A DNA stretch of 59,827 bases from Acinetobacter bereziniae LMG 1003 = CIP 70.12 (lineage in GTDB: Bacteria > Pseudomonadota > Gammaproteobacteria > Pseudomonadales > Moraxellaceae): positions 1,604,174-1,664,000 of the forward strand of contig NZ_KB849755.1 of assembly GCF_000368925.1 (NCBI RefSeq), read 5' to 3'. The position numbers and the translations under genes are program-made. The notes under the pieces are model-generated. The model saw nothing but the letters and a program-made list of their open reading frames with translations. It had not been told where the DNA came from and ran no database searches. Positions 17,173-26,949 of this stretch are shown in pieces (positions within the stretch are counted from its first letter, which is position 1; each line of letters starts with the position of its first letter).

Positions 17173-17552
17173 AAATTTTTTCTTCCAGTAGTCAACCTAT
17201 TATTGTTATAAGAAACCCCAATGTTTTACGACGTATAATGGCAAAAAGGTTCACTTTTTAAGAACTCTAATATTTCTTAAAATATCACTATCCTATTGAA
17301 GGTCAAGTTATTTTTCTTAAAATTATCAAGCTAATTTTGAAATAGTTGATTAAGTTAGAGCTTATTTTGTCGAATTAAAGAAAGATCAAAGAATTAACAC
17401 AGTTTAGTGTGATTAGCATCCCTTTTTTAAACGAAAAAATTAGAGTAACGATGAAAAAACCTCTTAAAATTCACAAATCAGGTCAATGGATCGTAAAACC
17501 TGTATATATTGACTTGTTATTGTCCAGATTTAAATTTGACTTGCGCTAATAT
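17173..17552. other. Intergenic region upstream of the c-di-GMP gene
   Basis: About 380 bases hold no gene. The promoter of the MHYT-GGDEF-EAL gene should be here. The right border is the target duplication AATAT (17548-17552) of the mobile repeat that follows. Confidence 0.4.
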
Positions 17553-18012
17553 AACCTGAGTTCTATAAAAATCCTTGATGAAAGATGATATAGCCAAACC
17601 GCCTGATTATTCATACAAGTGATTTGGATGATTCATTTATTTTGTACTTTTGAATCATAGATGGTCTTGCTATCGTGAGGCGACATGGATGTCGCCATGT
17701 TGAGCGGGGGTATGAGGATGTACCCCTCGCTCAACGAAAGATTTTTGTCACTTTTCATCTCTGAAAAGTGAGGCATCGCCTACGCAAAACAATTTAAAAT
17801 TTAGAAGTAAAGCGTGGCAGTGCAAGCTTTAGATCATCAAACAATCTATTGTTCGCTTTCATTTTATTGATCAAGAGAAATGAAACGCTATTGTTGGTTG
17901 CGCTTACGGAGCTCCGCTCCTCATCCCAAAATTGGATAAAAAAGCAGCAAAACCCCATAGAGATTTATTACTTTTCAATGAGTTGAAGATTTAATTACAT
18001 CGAACTCAGGTT
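17553..18012. mobile_element. MITE-like element, copy 1 (460 bp)
   Basis: The ends are terminal inverted repeats of about 14 bp: the left end reads AACCTGAGTTC at 17553 and the right end is its reverse complement at 18002-18012. Both are flanked by AATAT (17548-17552 and 18013-18017), a 5-bp target duplication. The interior has no convincing ORF but is rich in dyads: 17679-17696 (GGCGAC...GTCGCC), 17699-17735 (GTTGAGCG...CGCTCAAC) and 17749-17770 (CACTTTTC...GAAAAGTG). About 300 interior bases (17588-17883) match the 3' end and downstream region of proS. It has no transposase, so it depends on another element. A second complete copy lies at 47697-48155. Confidence 0.8.
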
Positions 18013-18053
18013 AATATAGTCAAATCTGTTGAAAAATAAATGTATAAAAAGAG

Positions 18054-18083
18054 AAAACCGAGCAACACATATCGCTCGGTTTT
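18054..18083 (-). terminator. Terminator of the pil-chp operon
   Basis: The 10-bp arms AAAACCGAGC and GCTCGGTTTT (18054-18063 and 18074-18083) surround a 10-base loop. On the minus strand the stem ends in a short T-run. It lies just beyond the last gene of the chemotaxis operon. Confidence 0.8.
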
Positions 18084-18126
18084 AAATGAAATAGCGTTAA
18101 CTTTTAGCATGCAACATTTCAGTAAG

Positions 18127-18594
18127 TCACTCAGCTTTTCTTAACCCAACCTCTAGCTGAATTTGATCTAAGTCTGGAACATGGTAACGAACATTACCTA
18201 TTTTGACATATTGAAAAATGGTTTTGTCTTCAACAGCGTCTTCAACATCCACCACCTCAGAAATACGTAAACGAATAGAGTTCGGCATTTCATTGCACAT
18301 TAAAGCAAAACGATCATCCGCCTCTTCACCTTCAATAATCAAGGCGACTCCCAAAGCCTTTCTGGGATCACTGACACTAAAGGTGGGTAATTTCTTTTCA
18401 TGCCATTCCACTACAGGCACGTGAATTGGACTGTTCTGCGCAGACAGCACCACATTCTGTGGCAACAACATCGGGTCTTTGCCATAACAATTAATAATAT
18501 AAGCATCAATAAACCCTGTAGACACCGTAATCAGATGTTGCAGTTCCTGCGTACTGATTTTATCAAGCGCAGATTTTTCGATATTTCCTGCCAT
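18127..18594 (-). CDS. CheW-like protein of the Pil-Chp system (ChpC-like)
   Basis: This 155-residue soluble protein is the last gene of the operon and starts 8 bases after the chpA stop. Weak CheW-like features are visible: the Ala-Leu-Met-Cys-Asn-Glu-Met-Pro strand, Ile-Arg-Leu-Arg-Ile-Ser-Glu-Val and the closing hydrophobic strands. It occupies the position of ChpC in Pseudomonas aeruginosa, a second CheW-type adaptor linking receptors to the ChpA kinase. The sequence is diverged, and the assignment rests on position as much as on motifs. Confidence 0.7.
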   Translation of the reverse strand: MAGNIEKSALDKISTQELQHLITVSTGFIDAYIINCYGKDPMLLPQNVVLSAQNSPIHVPVVEWHEKKLPTFSVSDPRKALGVALIIEGEEADDRFALMCNEMPNSIRLRISEVVDVEDAVEDKTIFQYVKIGNVRYHVPDLDQIQLEVGLRKAE

Positions 18595-18602
18595 GAGCGC
18601 TC

Positions 18603-21600
18603 CTATTTAACCGTCAACAAAGCATCAATATTGGCTAATAAATCAGCCTCTTGGAATGGTTTACCCATATAGTTTGTCACACCCAAGCTGAATGCACGTT
18701 CGCGATGTTTTTCACCTGTTCGTGAGGTAATCATAATAATTGGCAAGTCACGATGAATTTCATGATGGCGAACCAAATTGGTCACCTCAAATCCATCCAT
18801 TCGTGGCATTTCAATATCGAGCAACATCAGATCTGGTTTGACATTTTCAAGTTGCTCAATCGCATCAACACCGTCTTTAGCCGTAATCACATCAAAACCT
18901 TGACGTTCCAATAAACGTGACGTTACTTTACGCACTGTCACCGAGTCATCCACAATCATAATCAGACGACGTTGATCGCGATGACGTTGTTTATCTTGTT
19001 GTAAATATTCTGCACCACCACGACTTGAACTCTGAACTTGTCGCGCAATATTTTGCCCATCAAGAATCAAACAAACTTGACCATCACCGAGGATCGTTGC
19101 ACCTGCAATCGCATTAATTGCCGCAAATTGCTTCCCAATCGGTTTTACCACAATTTGAGAACGCGAACCAATTAACTGATCAACCAGAATCGCGACAGAT
19201 TGACCTAAGCTCCCTTTAATCAATAACACAGGTAATGAATGTGCAAAGCCATGTAAACGTGGCGTCACCTGATTGGCTGTAAATTCACCGAGATAACGCA
19301 ATTTATAACTTTGGTAATCTATATCGAAATAGTCATTTTGAGTTTCGAAATACTCTTCCAGAGCGGCTGGGGAAATTCGCACAATACGATCAATTTGCGA
19401 TAATGGCACAGCAAACTGTTGATCACCGACTTTCACCATCAATGCATCACTCACAGCAACTGTTGTTGGCACACGGATGGTAAAAGTAGAGCCATGACCC
19501 AGTTCAGAACTTACACTGACCTGTCCCCCTAGCGATTTAATTTCACTTTGAACCACATCCAGTCCAACACCGCGTCCAGAAATCTGGGTGACTTGCTGTG
19601 CTGTACTAAAACCAGGATGGAAAATAAATTGTAAAATTTCTTCTGGCTCTAAATGCTGATCTGATTTAATCAAACCTTTTTCAATAGCTTTATCGCGGAT
19701 AATTGCAGGATTGATTCCTTTACCATCATCTTTAAAGGACACCAAAACATCGGTACCTTGGCGACTAATATTCAAGTCGATTCGACCAGTCAATGGCTTG
19801 CCAGCTTTTTGTCGCTGCTCTGTATCTTCGATCCCGTGGTCGATGGCATTACGCAACATATGCTCTAATGGAGATACTAATTTCTCTAAAATATTACGAT
19901 CTAATTCACCTTCCGTATTATTCACCAACAGTTCGGTAGGCTTATTGACCGCCGAGGCGGTTTGGCGTACCAAACGCTGTAATCGTGGTAATAAACGAGA
20001 GAAAGGAACAAGTCGGGTACGCATCAAGCTTTCTTGAATTTCAGCTTGAATACGTGACTGTTGCAATAATAAGCCTTCAGTATCACGAATTTTCTCCGCT
20101 AAGGTGGTTTTAAAGTCCACCAAGTCAGATGCAGATTCAGCAAGCGATTTAGACAATTGATTCAAGGATGAATATTGGTCCATTTCCAATGGGTCAAAGT
20201 CCGCATAGCGCGCACTTAAATCCCCATGTTTAGCAATAATTTGACTTTCCAACTCGCCTTCCATTCGACGAAGCTGATCTGCCAAACGTTGAATCGCAAG
20301 CTCCATATCGGTCAATGTATTTCCCAATTGACCCAAATCCATTTCAATACGCGAGCGGTTAATGGCATTTTCACCAGAAAGATCGATCATCTTCTCAACC
20401 AAATCCGCAGAGATACGAATCATCTCATTATTGGTTTCAGTTTTTTCAGAAAGATCCCATTCACCCAACATAGATGGTGGTTCAGTTCCATCTCCTTGAA
20501 CAAACTCATTATTGGTCTGTTCAAAAATCAAATTGGTTCGAGATAATTTTTCTGGAAGCTGAGCAGAAACATCGACATATTGCATACGGTTTAAATTTAA
20601 CTTCAAACCATCAAAATTATCGTAACTCTGTTTGAAAATTGCTGCATCTAACCAGTGAAAAGCACTTTCCAATAAACCGTCATAGACATTGGAATTAAAG
20701 TTGTGCTGACCAAATTGTTCAAATGCATTTTCAAGCTCATAAGCAATATCCGCAACACCTTCCAATTTCACCATTTTTGCACCGCCTTTTAAGCTGTGTG
20801 CAATACGTTGCAATTGAAGTAGTAAACTACGGTTACTTCGTTGATCAAACCATTGATTCAAGATATTTAACCCATCATCAATCAGCTCACGAGCTTCCTC
20901 AATGAAGGTTTCTTGAGCAACACGTTCGGCGTCATCCAAGTCATCTACTTGAATCTGTTCAACGAATGGCTCAGCTTGTTCAAGCGTTGCTTGCTGCTGA
21001 TCTGCAGAAATAACATCAAATTCTGGAGTAACAGACTCGTCAACTAAAACAATCTCATCTTGGGCTTTTTCAGCTATCTCAACATTCGTATCATGCAAGA
21101 ATTGCTGTTGATCAATATGCTGTAAAACCTCAAGAATGTGTGTTGCAGGATAATCAATAGATTTTTCACGAATCAACTGAATACGATCTGCGACATCATC
21201 TTGAATCAAACGAATAGATTGAATAACTTGTGGTCCAGCTTTGAGCTGACCTTTAATCACGCGCTCATAAATTGTTTCGAGTTCATGAGCAATTAAACCA
21301 ATATGCGTCGCCTGAACCATATTTGCGCCACCTTTTAAAGTGTGCAAATAGCGCATTAAATTATTGAGTGCAGTGGTATCATCTGGATGACTTGACCATG
21401 TATTTAGGTCATGATCCATACCTACCAACAGCTCATCGGCCTCCTCAATAAAAATATCAAGAACGTCAGCATCAAACTCACGCTGACTTTGCGCAGAATC
21501 TATATTTTGCTTATCAAGATTAATTTGAGTTAAGACATAATGATTGCCTGTCTCAACAGCGTTAATATCAGATACAGCTACTACCGCATGTTGAACTGCT

Positions 21601-23096
21601 GGCTCAATGCTTGGTTCAGCAATTTGAATCTGATCTACATCAATTTCTTGATGTACATAATCATGAAGCTCATCCAAAATCGCCTGAGTTGCACCACTCA
21701 AGCTGACACGCTGACCAGATGCCAAGGTATCAAATAAATGAATGAATTCTTGATGTGCTTTAGAGAATATTTCGAAAGCATAATCTGTATTCAACAAATC
21801 AGGCTTGGCAATAATCTGTGTATATCCGTCTTTGAGTGCAAGACTGAAATCATGAATACCTTGTGACGCACGATTGTCGGTATGATCGACGAGGATCTGA
21901 GCCTGTTGAATCAGTTGTTGGAAATATTCTGGATATTCAACTTGAGCGCGTTTATCAAACTCAAATTCAGCATCCAACAATAGATCAATTTCCAAATCGA
22001 CCAATTGAGTCACTAAACCTGCTTGTGACTGATGATCTTGTTGATATTGATGTTGGAAATCATAACGCTCCCAAGCATCATTAAATTTTTGATAAATCTG
22101 GGCTAATTGCGTATCTTGATCACCGGTTTGCTTGAGTACATGCAAATAATCACTGACGAATTCAGCATAATAAGTCAATAGGGCGTTTTCATTTTTAGAA
22201 GACTCCGTATCTTCTTGGACCAACACTTTAAACAAATGCTCAACTTTACCACTTGCTTCAAATACATCCTGAATATGCGCCATAGAAGAACTTCCGCGCA
22301 AAGTATGTAATGCCCGAATCAAGCGATTATATTGTTCCGGTGTATGTTGCTCTAAATGCAAAAAGTCTTTGATCGTTGCCAGATGTTCTTCCGACTCTTC
22401 AACAAAAATCGTCAGGGTTTCAGAGATTAAACTTTCATCCGAAGTCGGCGTTGTTTCCGCTGCAGATTCATCAATTTGAATCGGGTCTGCCACTGCATGC
22501 TCTTCGGCATTTTCGTGGTTTGCCATAGCTGCTACTGTTTCTATATGCTCTACAAGTGGCTCGCTATCAGCAATTTCTAAACCCGTCAGCACATTCTCAT
22601 GATTGAGGGTATGCGCAAGTGACAGTAGATCCGCCAATGCAGGTTCTAAACTCTGTTTTTGCTGTAATTGTTGCCCCAAATACACCAATGGTGCCAAATC
22701 TAAATGATGTGGTTGTTTATTTAAAAACTCAGCATACAATTTGAACTTATACACATTAAATACAGCACTGACATATTGTTGAATTTCAGTACTTAATTCC
22801 AAGTTTTTTGCAATTACACGATTTAATGTATCTTCAACAGTCCAAGCCAACTCACCTGAACGCTTTGCCCCCACCATACGTCCAGAGCCTTTAAGGGTAT
22901 GGAAATAGCGACGTACATTCACCAATTCCTTATCTTTGGACTCATCATTTAGCCATTGATCAAGAGAAGCTTGCAACTGTTCAAAAATTTCTTCAAGTTC
23001 TTCTACAAAAATTTCTAAAATCTCATCATCCTGATCAAGATAAGCATCTTCAGGTAAAGTGACGTGTTCAACTAAATGTTTTAATATTTCTTTCAT
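18603..23096 (-). CDS. chpA: ChpA hybrid histidine kinase of the type IV pilus chemotaxis system
   Basis: This 1497-residue CheA-type kinase drives the Pil-Chp pathway. I see four His phosphotransfer domains with intact histidines: His-Thr-Leu-Lys-Gly-Ser near residue 67, His-Thr-Leu-Arg-Gly-Ser near 262, His-Thr-Leu-Lys-Gly-Gly near 590 and His-Ser-Leu-Lys-Gly-Gly near 760. Then come the dimerisation helices, the ATPase (Met-Leu-Arg-Asn-Ala-Ile-Asp-His-Gly-Ile-Glu and the glycine-rich Gly-Arg-Gly-Val-Gly-Leu-Asp-Val), a CheW-like domain, and a C-terminal receiver with Val-Asp-Asp-Ser and Leu-Leu-Asp-Ile-Glu-Met-Pro. The P. aeruginosa protein is longer and has more Hpt-type domains, so this is a shortened version as in other Acinetobacter. 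It phosphorylates PilG and PilH. Confidence 0.95.
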   Translation of the reverse strand: MKEILKHLVEHVTLPEDAYLDQDDEILEIFVEELEEIFEQLQASLDQWLNDESKDKELVNVRRYFHTLKGSGRMVGAKRSGELAWTVEDTLNRVIAKNLELSTEIQQYVSAVFNVYKFKLYAEFLNKQPHHLDLAPLVYLGQQLQQKQSLEPALADLLSLAHTLNHENVLTGLEIADSEPLVEHIETVAAMANHENAEEHAVADPIQIDESAAETTPTSDESLISETLTIFVEESEEHLATIKDFLHLEQHTPEQYNRLIRALHTLRGSSSMAHIQDVFEASGKVEHLFKVLVQEDTESSKNENALLTYYAEFVSDYLHVLKQTGDQDTQLAQIYQKFNDAWERYDFQHQYQQDHQSQAGLVTQLVDLEIDLLLDAEFEFDKRAQVEYPEYFQQLIQQAQILVDHTDNRASQGIHDFSLALKDGYTQIIAKPDLLNTDYAFEIFSKAHQEFIHLFDTLASGQRVSLSGATQAILDELHDYVHQEIDVDQIQIAEPSIEPAVQHAVVAVSDINAVETGNHYVLTQINLDKQNIDSAQSQREFDADVLDIFIEEADELLVGMDHDLNTWSSHPDDTTALNNLMRYLHTLKGGANMVQATHIGLIAHELETIYERVIKGQLKAGPQVIQSIRLIQDDVADRIQLIREKSIDYPATHILEVLQHIDQQQFLHDTNVEIAEKAQDEIVLVDESVTPEFDVISADQQQATLEQAEPFVEQIQVDDLDDAERVAQETFIEEARELIDDGLNILNQWFDQRSNRSLLLQLQRIAHSLKGGAKMVKLEGVADIAYELENAFEQFGQHNFNSNVYDGLLESAFHWLDAAIFKQSYDNFDGLKLNLNRMQYVDVSAQLPEKLSRTNLIFEQTNNEFVQGDGTEPPSMLGEWDLSEKTETNNEMIRISADLVEKMIDLSGENAINRSRIEMDLGQLGNTLTDMELAIQRLADQLRRMEGELESQIIAKHGDLSARYADFDPLEMDQYSSLNQLSKSLAESASDLVDFKTTLAEKIRDTEGLLLQQSRIQAEIQESLMRTRLVPFSRLLPRLQRLVRQTASAVNKPTELLVNNTEGELDRNILEKLVSPLEHMLRNAIDHGIEDTEQRQKAGKPLTGRIDLNISRQGTDVLVSFKDDGKGINPAIIRDKAIEKGLIKSDQHLEPEEILQFIFHPGFSTAQQVTQISGRGVGLDVVQSEIKSLGGQVSVSSELGHGSTFTIRVPTTVAVSDALMVKVGDQQFAVPLSQIDRIVRISPAALEEYFETQNDYFDIDYQSYKLRYLGEFTANQVTPRLHGFAHSLPVLLIKGSLGQSVAILVDQLIGSRSQIVVKPIGKQFAAINAIAGATILGDGQVCLILDGQNIARQVQSSSRGGAEYLQQDKQRHRDQRRLIMIVDDSVTVRKVTSRLLERQGFDVITAKDGVDAIEQLENVKPDLMLLDIEMPRMDGFEVTNLVRHHEIHRDLPIIMITSRTGEKHRERAFSLGVTNYMGKPFQEADLLANIDALLTVK

Positions 23097-23240
23097 AGCT
23101 CAGGCTTCTATGTTAGTTCCCGATTTTGGGACTAAAACCTTTCAAAATACAGTCAAGCTGAATGGCTTTAGAAGGCTTTTCACTGTGCGCAATCACTACC
23201 GTTTTAGTGTAGAAATTGCGCATATCAAGTCTCAATCGTT

Positions 23241-25310
23241 TTAGTCTGGTAATTTAAAGTCAGAAACTGATTGACGTAATGAATCCGCCATACTTGCCAA
23301 TTCAGATACCGAACGTGCTGTATCAAACGTTGCACCCGTAGTTTGCGAAGTAATTTCTTGTACAACATTCATCGTATTGGCAATATGACCTGCTGATGCA
23401 GACTGCAATTTCGCTGATTCAGAAATACTTTCAATCAAACCTGCCAAGTTACTTGATACTGTTTGAATTTCACCCAAGGCAACACCCGCATCTTTTGCAA
23501 GGTTCGCACCACGCACAACCTCAGAAGTGGTTTGTTCCATTGAAATTACGGCTTCGTTGGTATCGGTCTGAATGGTTTTTACCAATGTTTCAATCTGCTT
23601 GGTCGCTGATGCTGAACGTTCTGCAAGACGTTGTACCTCATCCGCTACCACGGCGAAACCACGACCTGCTTCACCTGCCATAGATGCCTGAATTGCAGCG
23701 TTTAATGCCAAGATGTTGGTTTGGTCAGCAATATCGTTAATCAGCGAGACAATGTTACCAATCTCTTGAGAAGATTCACCCAAACGTTTGATACGCTTTG
23801 ATGTTTCTTGAATCTGCTCACGAATCGTATCCATCCCCTCAATTGAACGGTTTACAACATCTGCACCATTTGACGCGATTTGTACTGAACGTTGTGCTAC
23901 CTCTGCTGATTCGGCAGCATTGGCAGATACGTGGTCAATTGATTGTGCAATTTCATTAATCGCTGTCGATGCACCCGCAATCTCTTGCGCCTGATGCTCA
24001 GATGCCTCAGCCAACTGGTTGGTAATTTGTTGAGTATTCTGGGTATATTGTGCAACTTCTTGAGAAGTCTCATTGATTCGCGATACAAGATCACGTAACT
24101 GATCAATCGCAAAGTTAATCGAATCGGCAATTGCACCTGTAAAGTCTTCAGATACCGTTGCATACGAACTCAAGTCACCATCTGCCAAATCGGCAATTTC
24201 ATCCAATAAACGTAAAATCGCATTTTGGTTACGGTCATATTCGTCTTGTAAACGCATTACACGTACTTTATCTGACTCACTACGTAAACCAATCAATTTA
24301 AATACAGCAAATAAGAATGCGCCTAAAGCAAACAATAAGATTAAGGCTGGTAAAATTGTACCTACACCTGTATTTACTGAAAGTCGATCTAAGCCTTTTA
24401 ATAAATTATCAGATTCTGCAAAGATATTTGATGAAGCTTGGCGAACTTTAAAAATTTGATCAGAGTTCTTCAATACTGAAGTCGATGCCAATTGCACAAT
24501 TTCATTATAATCTGATTTGATACTTTCTAAAGATTCACGCAACTCAGGCTTGTCAATACGAGTTACACCCAAATCTGCATTACCATTTAATTGCGCATTT
24601 AAGTATGTTCCGAAAGTTTCAGTATCGGCATTAAAGTCTTCTGCAGAAGCACGCGTATTATCTGAACCACCGAGTACTGAACCAATTGAACGTAAAATAC
24701 GTTCTGCAAGGAATACTTGGTTTTTCGCGATTACAACCTGTGTACTTGGCATGTTATCACGTGCCATTTGGTCAACCATTAAGTTATATTCAGCCTGCAT
24801 GCCAGGAATCACATCTGCAACGGCGATATTGGTGTCATATAACTGGTTAATGATTTTTTGATGGGTCGCAATCATGTCAATATCAGCAGAAACCTGATTC
24901 CAGGTTTTTTCAACCCCTTCAACTGCTTTTGAAGATGCATGAATATCTTTCACAATATCCAAGTTTTCTTTAAATTTCTTTTGTGATGCCACTAAAGCAT
25001 TGATCGATTCTTTTGAACCTGAAGCTGTTGCTTCTGTTGCTTGACGCGATAATGTTTGAGATAAAAGTTTTAATTCACCCAAACTACGAGTTAAGTCGTT
25101 ATTTCGAGGAACTGTATAGAATAAAACCAAAAGTAAAATAATCGCAACGATGATGCTGACAATCGCCATTTGAATAAATGGTTTTGATTTGTCACTTTCC
25201 CCAAATAACTTTGCAAACTCATCAATTTTCGATTTGGTTTTTGTTAATACGCCCGGACTACTTTTTTGAGCAGTATCCCCTGTATTTTTCTTTTTTAGTT
25301 TAAAGCCCAT
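23241..25310 (-). CDS. pilJ: PilJ methyl-accepting chemotaxis protein
   Basis: The 689-residue receptor of the Pil-Chp system has a first membrane segment at about residues 46-68, a periplasmic PilJ domain of about 260 residues, a second membrane segment near 320-340, then HAMP-like and signalling coiled-coil. The signalling tip has Asn-Ile-Leu-Ala-Leu-Asn-Ala-Ala-Ile-Gln-Ala and Gly-Arg-Gly-Phe-Ala-Val-Val-Ala-Asp-Glu-Val, diagnostic for the family. In Pseudomonas it senses pilus retraction and surface contact. It follows pilI by 42 bases. After it, where Pseudomonas has the pilK methyltransferase, there is only a 144-base gap before chpA. Confidence 0.95.
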   Translation of the reverse strand: MGFKLKKKNTGDTAQKSSPGVLTKTKSKIDEFAKLFGESDKSKPFIQMAIVSIIVAIILLLVLFYTVPRNNDLTRSLGELKLLSQTLSRQATEATASGSKESINALVASQKKFKENLDIVKDIHASSKAVEGVEKTWNQVSADIDMIATHQKIINQLYDTNIAVADVIPGMQAEYNLMVDQMARDNMPSTQVVIAKNQVFLAERILRSIGSVLGGSDNTRASAEDFNADTETFGTYLNAQLNGNADLGVTRIDKPELRESLESIKSDYNEIVQLASTSVLKNSDQIFKVRQASSNIFAESDNLLKGLDRLSVNTGVGTILPALILLFALGAFLFAVFKLIGLRSESDKVRVMRLQDEYDRNQNAILRLLDEIADLADGDLSSYATVSEDFTGAIADSINFAIDQLRDLVSRINETSQEVAQYTQNTQQITNQLAEASEHQAQEIAGASTAINEIAQSIDHVSANAAESAEVAQRSVQIASNGADVVNRSIEGMDTIREQIQETSKRIKRLGESSQEIGNIVSLINDIADQTNILALNAAIQASMAGEAGRGFAVVADEVQRLAERSASATKQIETLVKTIQTDTNEAVISMEQTTSEVVRGANLAKDAGVALGEIQTVSSNLAGLIESISESAKLQSASAGHIANTMNVVQEITSQTTGATFDTARSVSELASMADSLRQSVSDFKLPD

Positions 25311-25352
25311 TCAGCTTCTCCCGATTCGCTTAACTCTAATTAGGCGTCAAAG

Positions 25353-25889
25353 CTAGTTTATAAATTTTTCTGATGCGTTCATGTATTGAGGATCATTCAA
25401 CAAACGACTGAATAAGAATATGTTCCAAGCTTGGTTGTGCTGTTGGAAATATCCTTGACAATAAGTTTGAAGCTTTTCTTCCAGTTGATTATTTTTAGAA
25501 AAAAAGCTTTTTTTATTAAAATGTTGAATCCCCAAAACCTGATCTACGACCAGACCAACATAATGGTCATTATGACTAATACATAAGACTTTTTGAGTAG
25601 GTAGAAATTGGCTTCTTTGCCCCGTTAAATAAAAAGCCAAATCGGAAACCGACAATAACCGTCCGCGAATATTCGCTAAACCTTTTACCCAGCCCTGAAC
25701 ATTGGGAACTGGTGTATATTTTGGCGGATAAATAACTTCCGAAACTTCCCCCAATGGAGCAACAAAATATTGCCCCATCATTTCAAATGCAATGCCTGAC
25801 CATCGGTTTACTTCACTTTCATTGTCAGCGTAATTTTTATTTCCTCGCTTAGACAATCGAAGTAATTCGATAAATCCATTTGCTGCCAT
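25353..25889 (-). CDS. pilI: PilI CheW-like adaptor
   Basis: The 178-residue protein has the CheW fold signature: Trp-Ser-Gly-Ile-Ala-Phe-Glu-Met, Val-Ile-Tyr-Pro-Pro, Val-Gln-Gly-Trp-Val-Lys-Gly-Leu-Ala-Asn-Ile-Arg-Gly-Arg-Leu-Leu-Ser-Val-Ser-Asp-Leu, then Val-Gly-Leu-Val-Val-Asp-Gln-Val. It couples PilJ to ChpA. The start codon is 3 bases after the pilH stop, with a ribosome site inside the end of pilH, so the two are translationally linked. Confidence 0.93.
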   Translation of the reverse strand: MAANGFIELLRLSKRGNKNYADNESEVNRWSGIAFEMMGQYFVAPLGEVSEVIYPPKYTPVPNVQGWVKGLANIRGRLLSVSDLAFYLTGQRSQFLPTQKVLCISHNDHYVGLVVDQVLGIQHFNKKSFFSKNNQLEEKLQTYCQGYFQQHNQAWNIFLFSRLLNDPQYMNASEKFIN

Positions 25890-25892
25890 ACA

Positions 25893-26261
25893 TTATCCTG
25901 CTTGCAGATGCTGCTTGATTGTGCTGATCAGCTGATTTTCATCAATTGGTTTTGTTAGATAGTCACAAGCACCCTGACGTTTGCCCCACACACGGTCAGT
26001 TTCTTGATCTTTGGTACTTACAATCACAATTGGAATATGCTTCGTTGTTGCACCACGAGCAATTTGACGAGTTGCTTGGAAGCCATTGACCCCAGGCATA
26101 ACCACATCCATCAATACAAGATCTGGTAACTCGGCTTGTGCGATGGTTATTCCATCTGCACCGTTGGTTGCTTCAATCACCTCAAATCCATGTTTAGCCA
26201 AGATTTCTTTAAATCTAAACATTTCAGTTGGTGAATCATCAACGATTAAAATTTTTGTCAT
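25893..26261 (-). CDS. pilH: PilH response regulator
   Basis: This is a single-domain receiver of 122 residues from the ATG at 26261; a four-codon longer frame would need TTG. Phosphorylation Asp52 lies in Leu-Met-Asp-Val-Val-Met-Pro, with acidic pair Val-Asp-Asp-Ser near the N terminus, Ser in Ile-Val-Ser-Thr-Lys and Lys-Pro near the end. In Pseudomonas, PilH opposes PilG and favours pilus retraction. The gene follows pilG by 20 bases (9 in the longer frame). Confidence 0.93.
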   Translation of the reverse strand: MTKILIVDDSPTEMFRFKEILAKHGFEVIEATNGADGITIAQAELPDLVLMDVVMPGVNGFQATRQIARGATTKHIPIVIVSTKDQETDRVWGKRQGACDYLTKPIDENQLISTIKQHLQAG

Positions 26262-26281
26262 TCTTTCCCCCAAATTAACCG

Positions 26282-26665
26282 TTATGCACTCACATGGTTG
26301 CGAATTGCATTCAATAATTCATCTTTACTAAATGGTTTGGTTAAATATTCATCAGAACCGACAACGCGACCCTTTGCTTGATCAAATAAGCCATCTTTGC
26401 TTGATAGCATAATGACTGGAATATTTTGATAATTTTGAGAATTTTTAATCAATGCACAGGTTTGATAACCATCCAAACGAGGCATCATAATATCAACAAA
26501 AACGATATCTGGATTAGCTTCAGCAATCTTAGACAAGGCTTCAAAACCATCTACCGCAGTAACTACTTCACAACCTTCTCTTTGTAATAATGTTTCAGCA
26601 GTACGACGAATGGTTTTAGAATCATCGATCACCATGACTTTAAGATTTTGAAATTTATCGTCCAT
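26282..26665 (-). CDS. pilG: PilG response regulator
   Basis: This is the first gene of the operon, a 127-residue single-domain receiver. Asp58 in Phe-Val-Asp-Ile-Met-Met-Pro is the phosphoacceptor, with Ile-Asp-Asp-Ser, Leu-Ser-Ser-Lys and Thr-Lys-Pro-Phe completing the site. In Pseudomonas phosphorylated PilG promotes pilus extension and surface-contact signalling through cAMP. It has a good GGGG-rich ribosome site upstream. The 284-base region to 26949 must hold the operon promoter and that of the divergent gene at 26950. Confidence 0.95.
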   Translation of the reverse strand: MDDKFQNLKVMVIDDSKTIRRTAETLLQREGCEVVTAVDGFEALSKIAEANPDIVFVDIMMPRLDGYQTCALIKNSQNYQNIPVIMLSSKDGLFDQAKGRVVGSDEYLTKPFSKDELLNAIRNHVSA

Positions 26666-26949
26666 TTAATGCCCCTTTCCATAAGCTTGGAATGAATTGT
26701 GCTGTACAGATTTATTTTTACAATTAATCATGGTTTTTTAACATATATTAACTCACTTTATCAATGAACATTTCTTGTCATAAATCTCACTTCAAATAGA
26801 AAAACACAGTAAAGCTCACATAAAAAAAAATATTCTGTATTTTTTTAGAACTTAATTGTTTATTAAAATTTTGTAACCACATAAAATGATCAAAGATCGT
26901 TTTTAAAATCATATAACTGACTTTATTTTTTGGGGATGGCAGACTTCGA

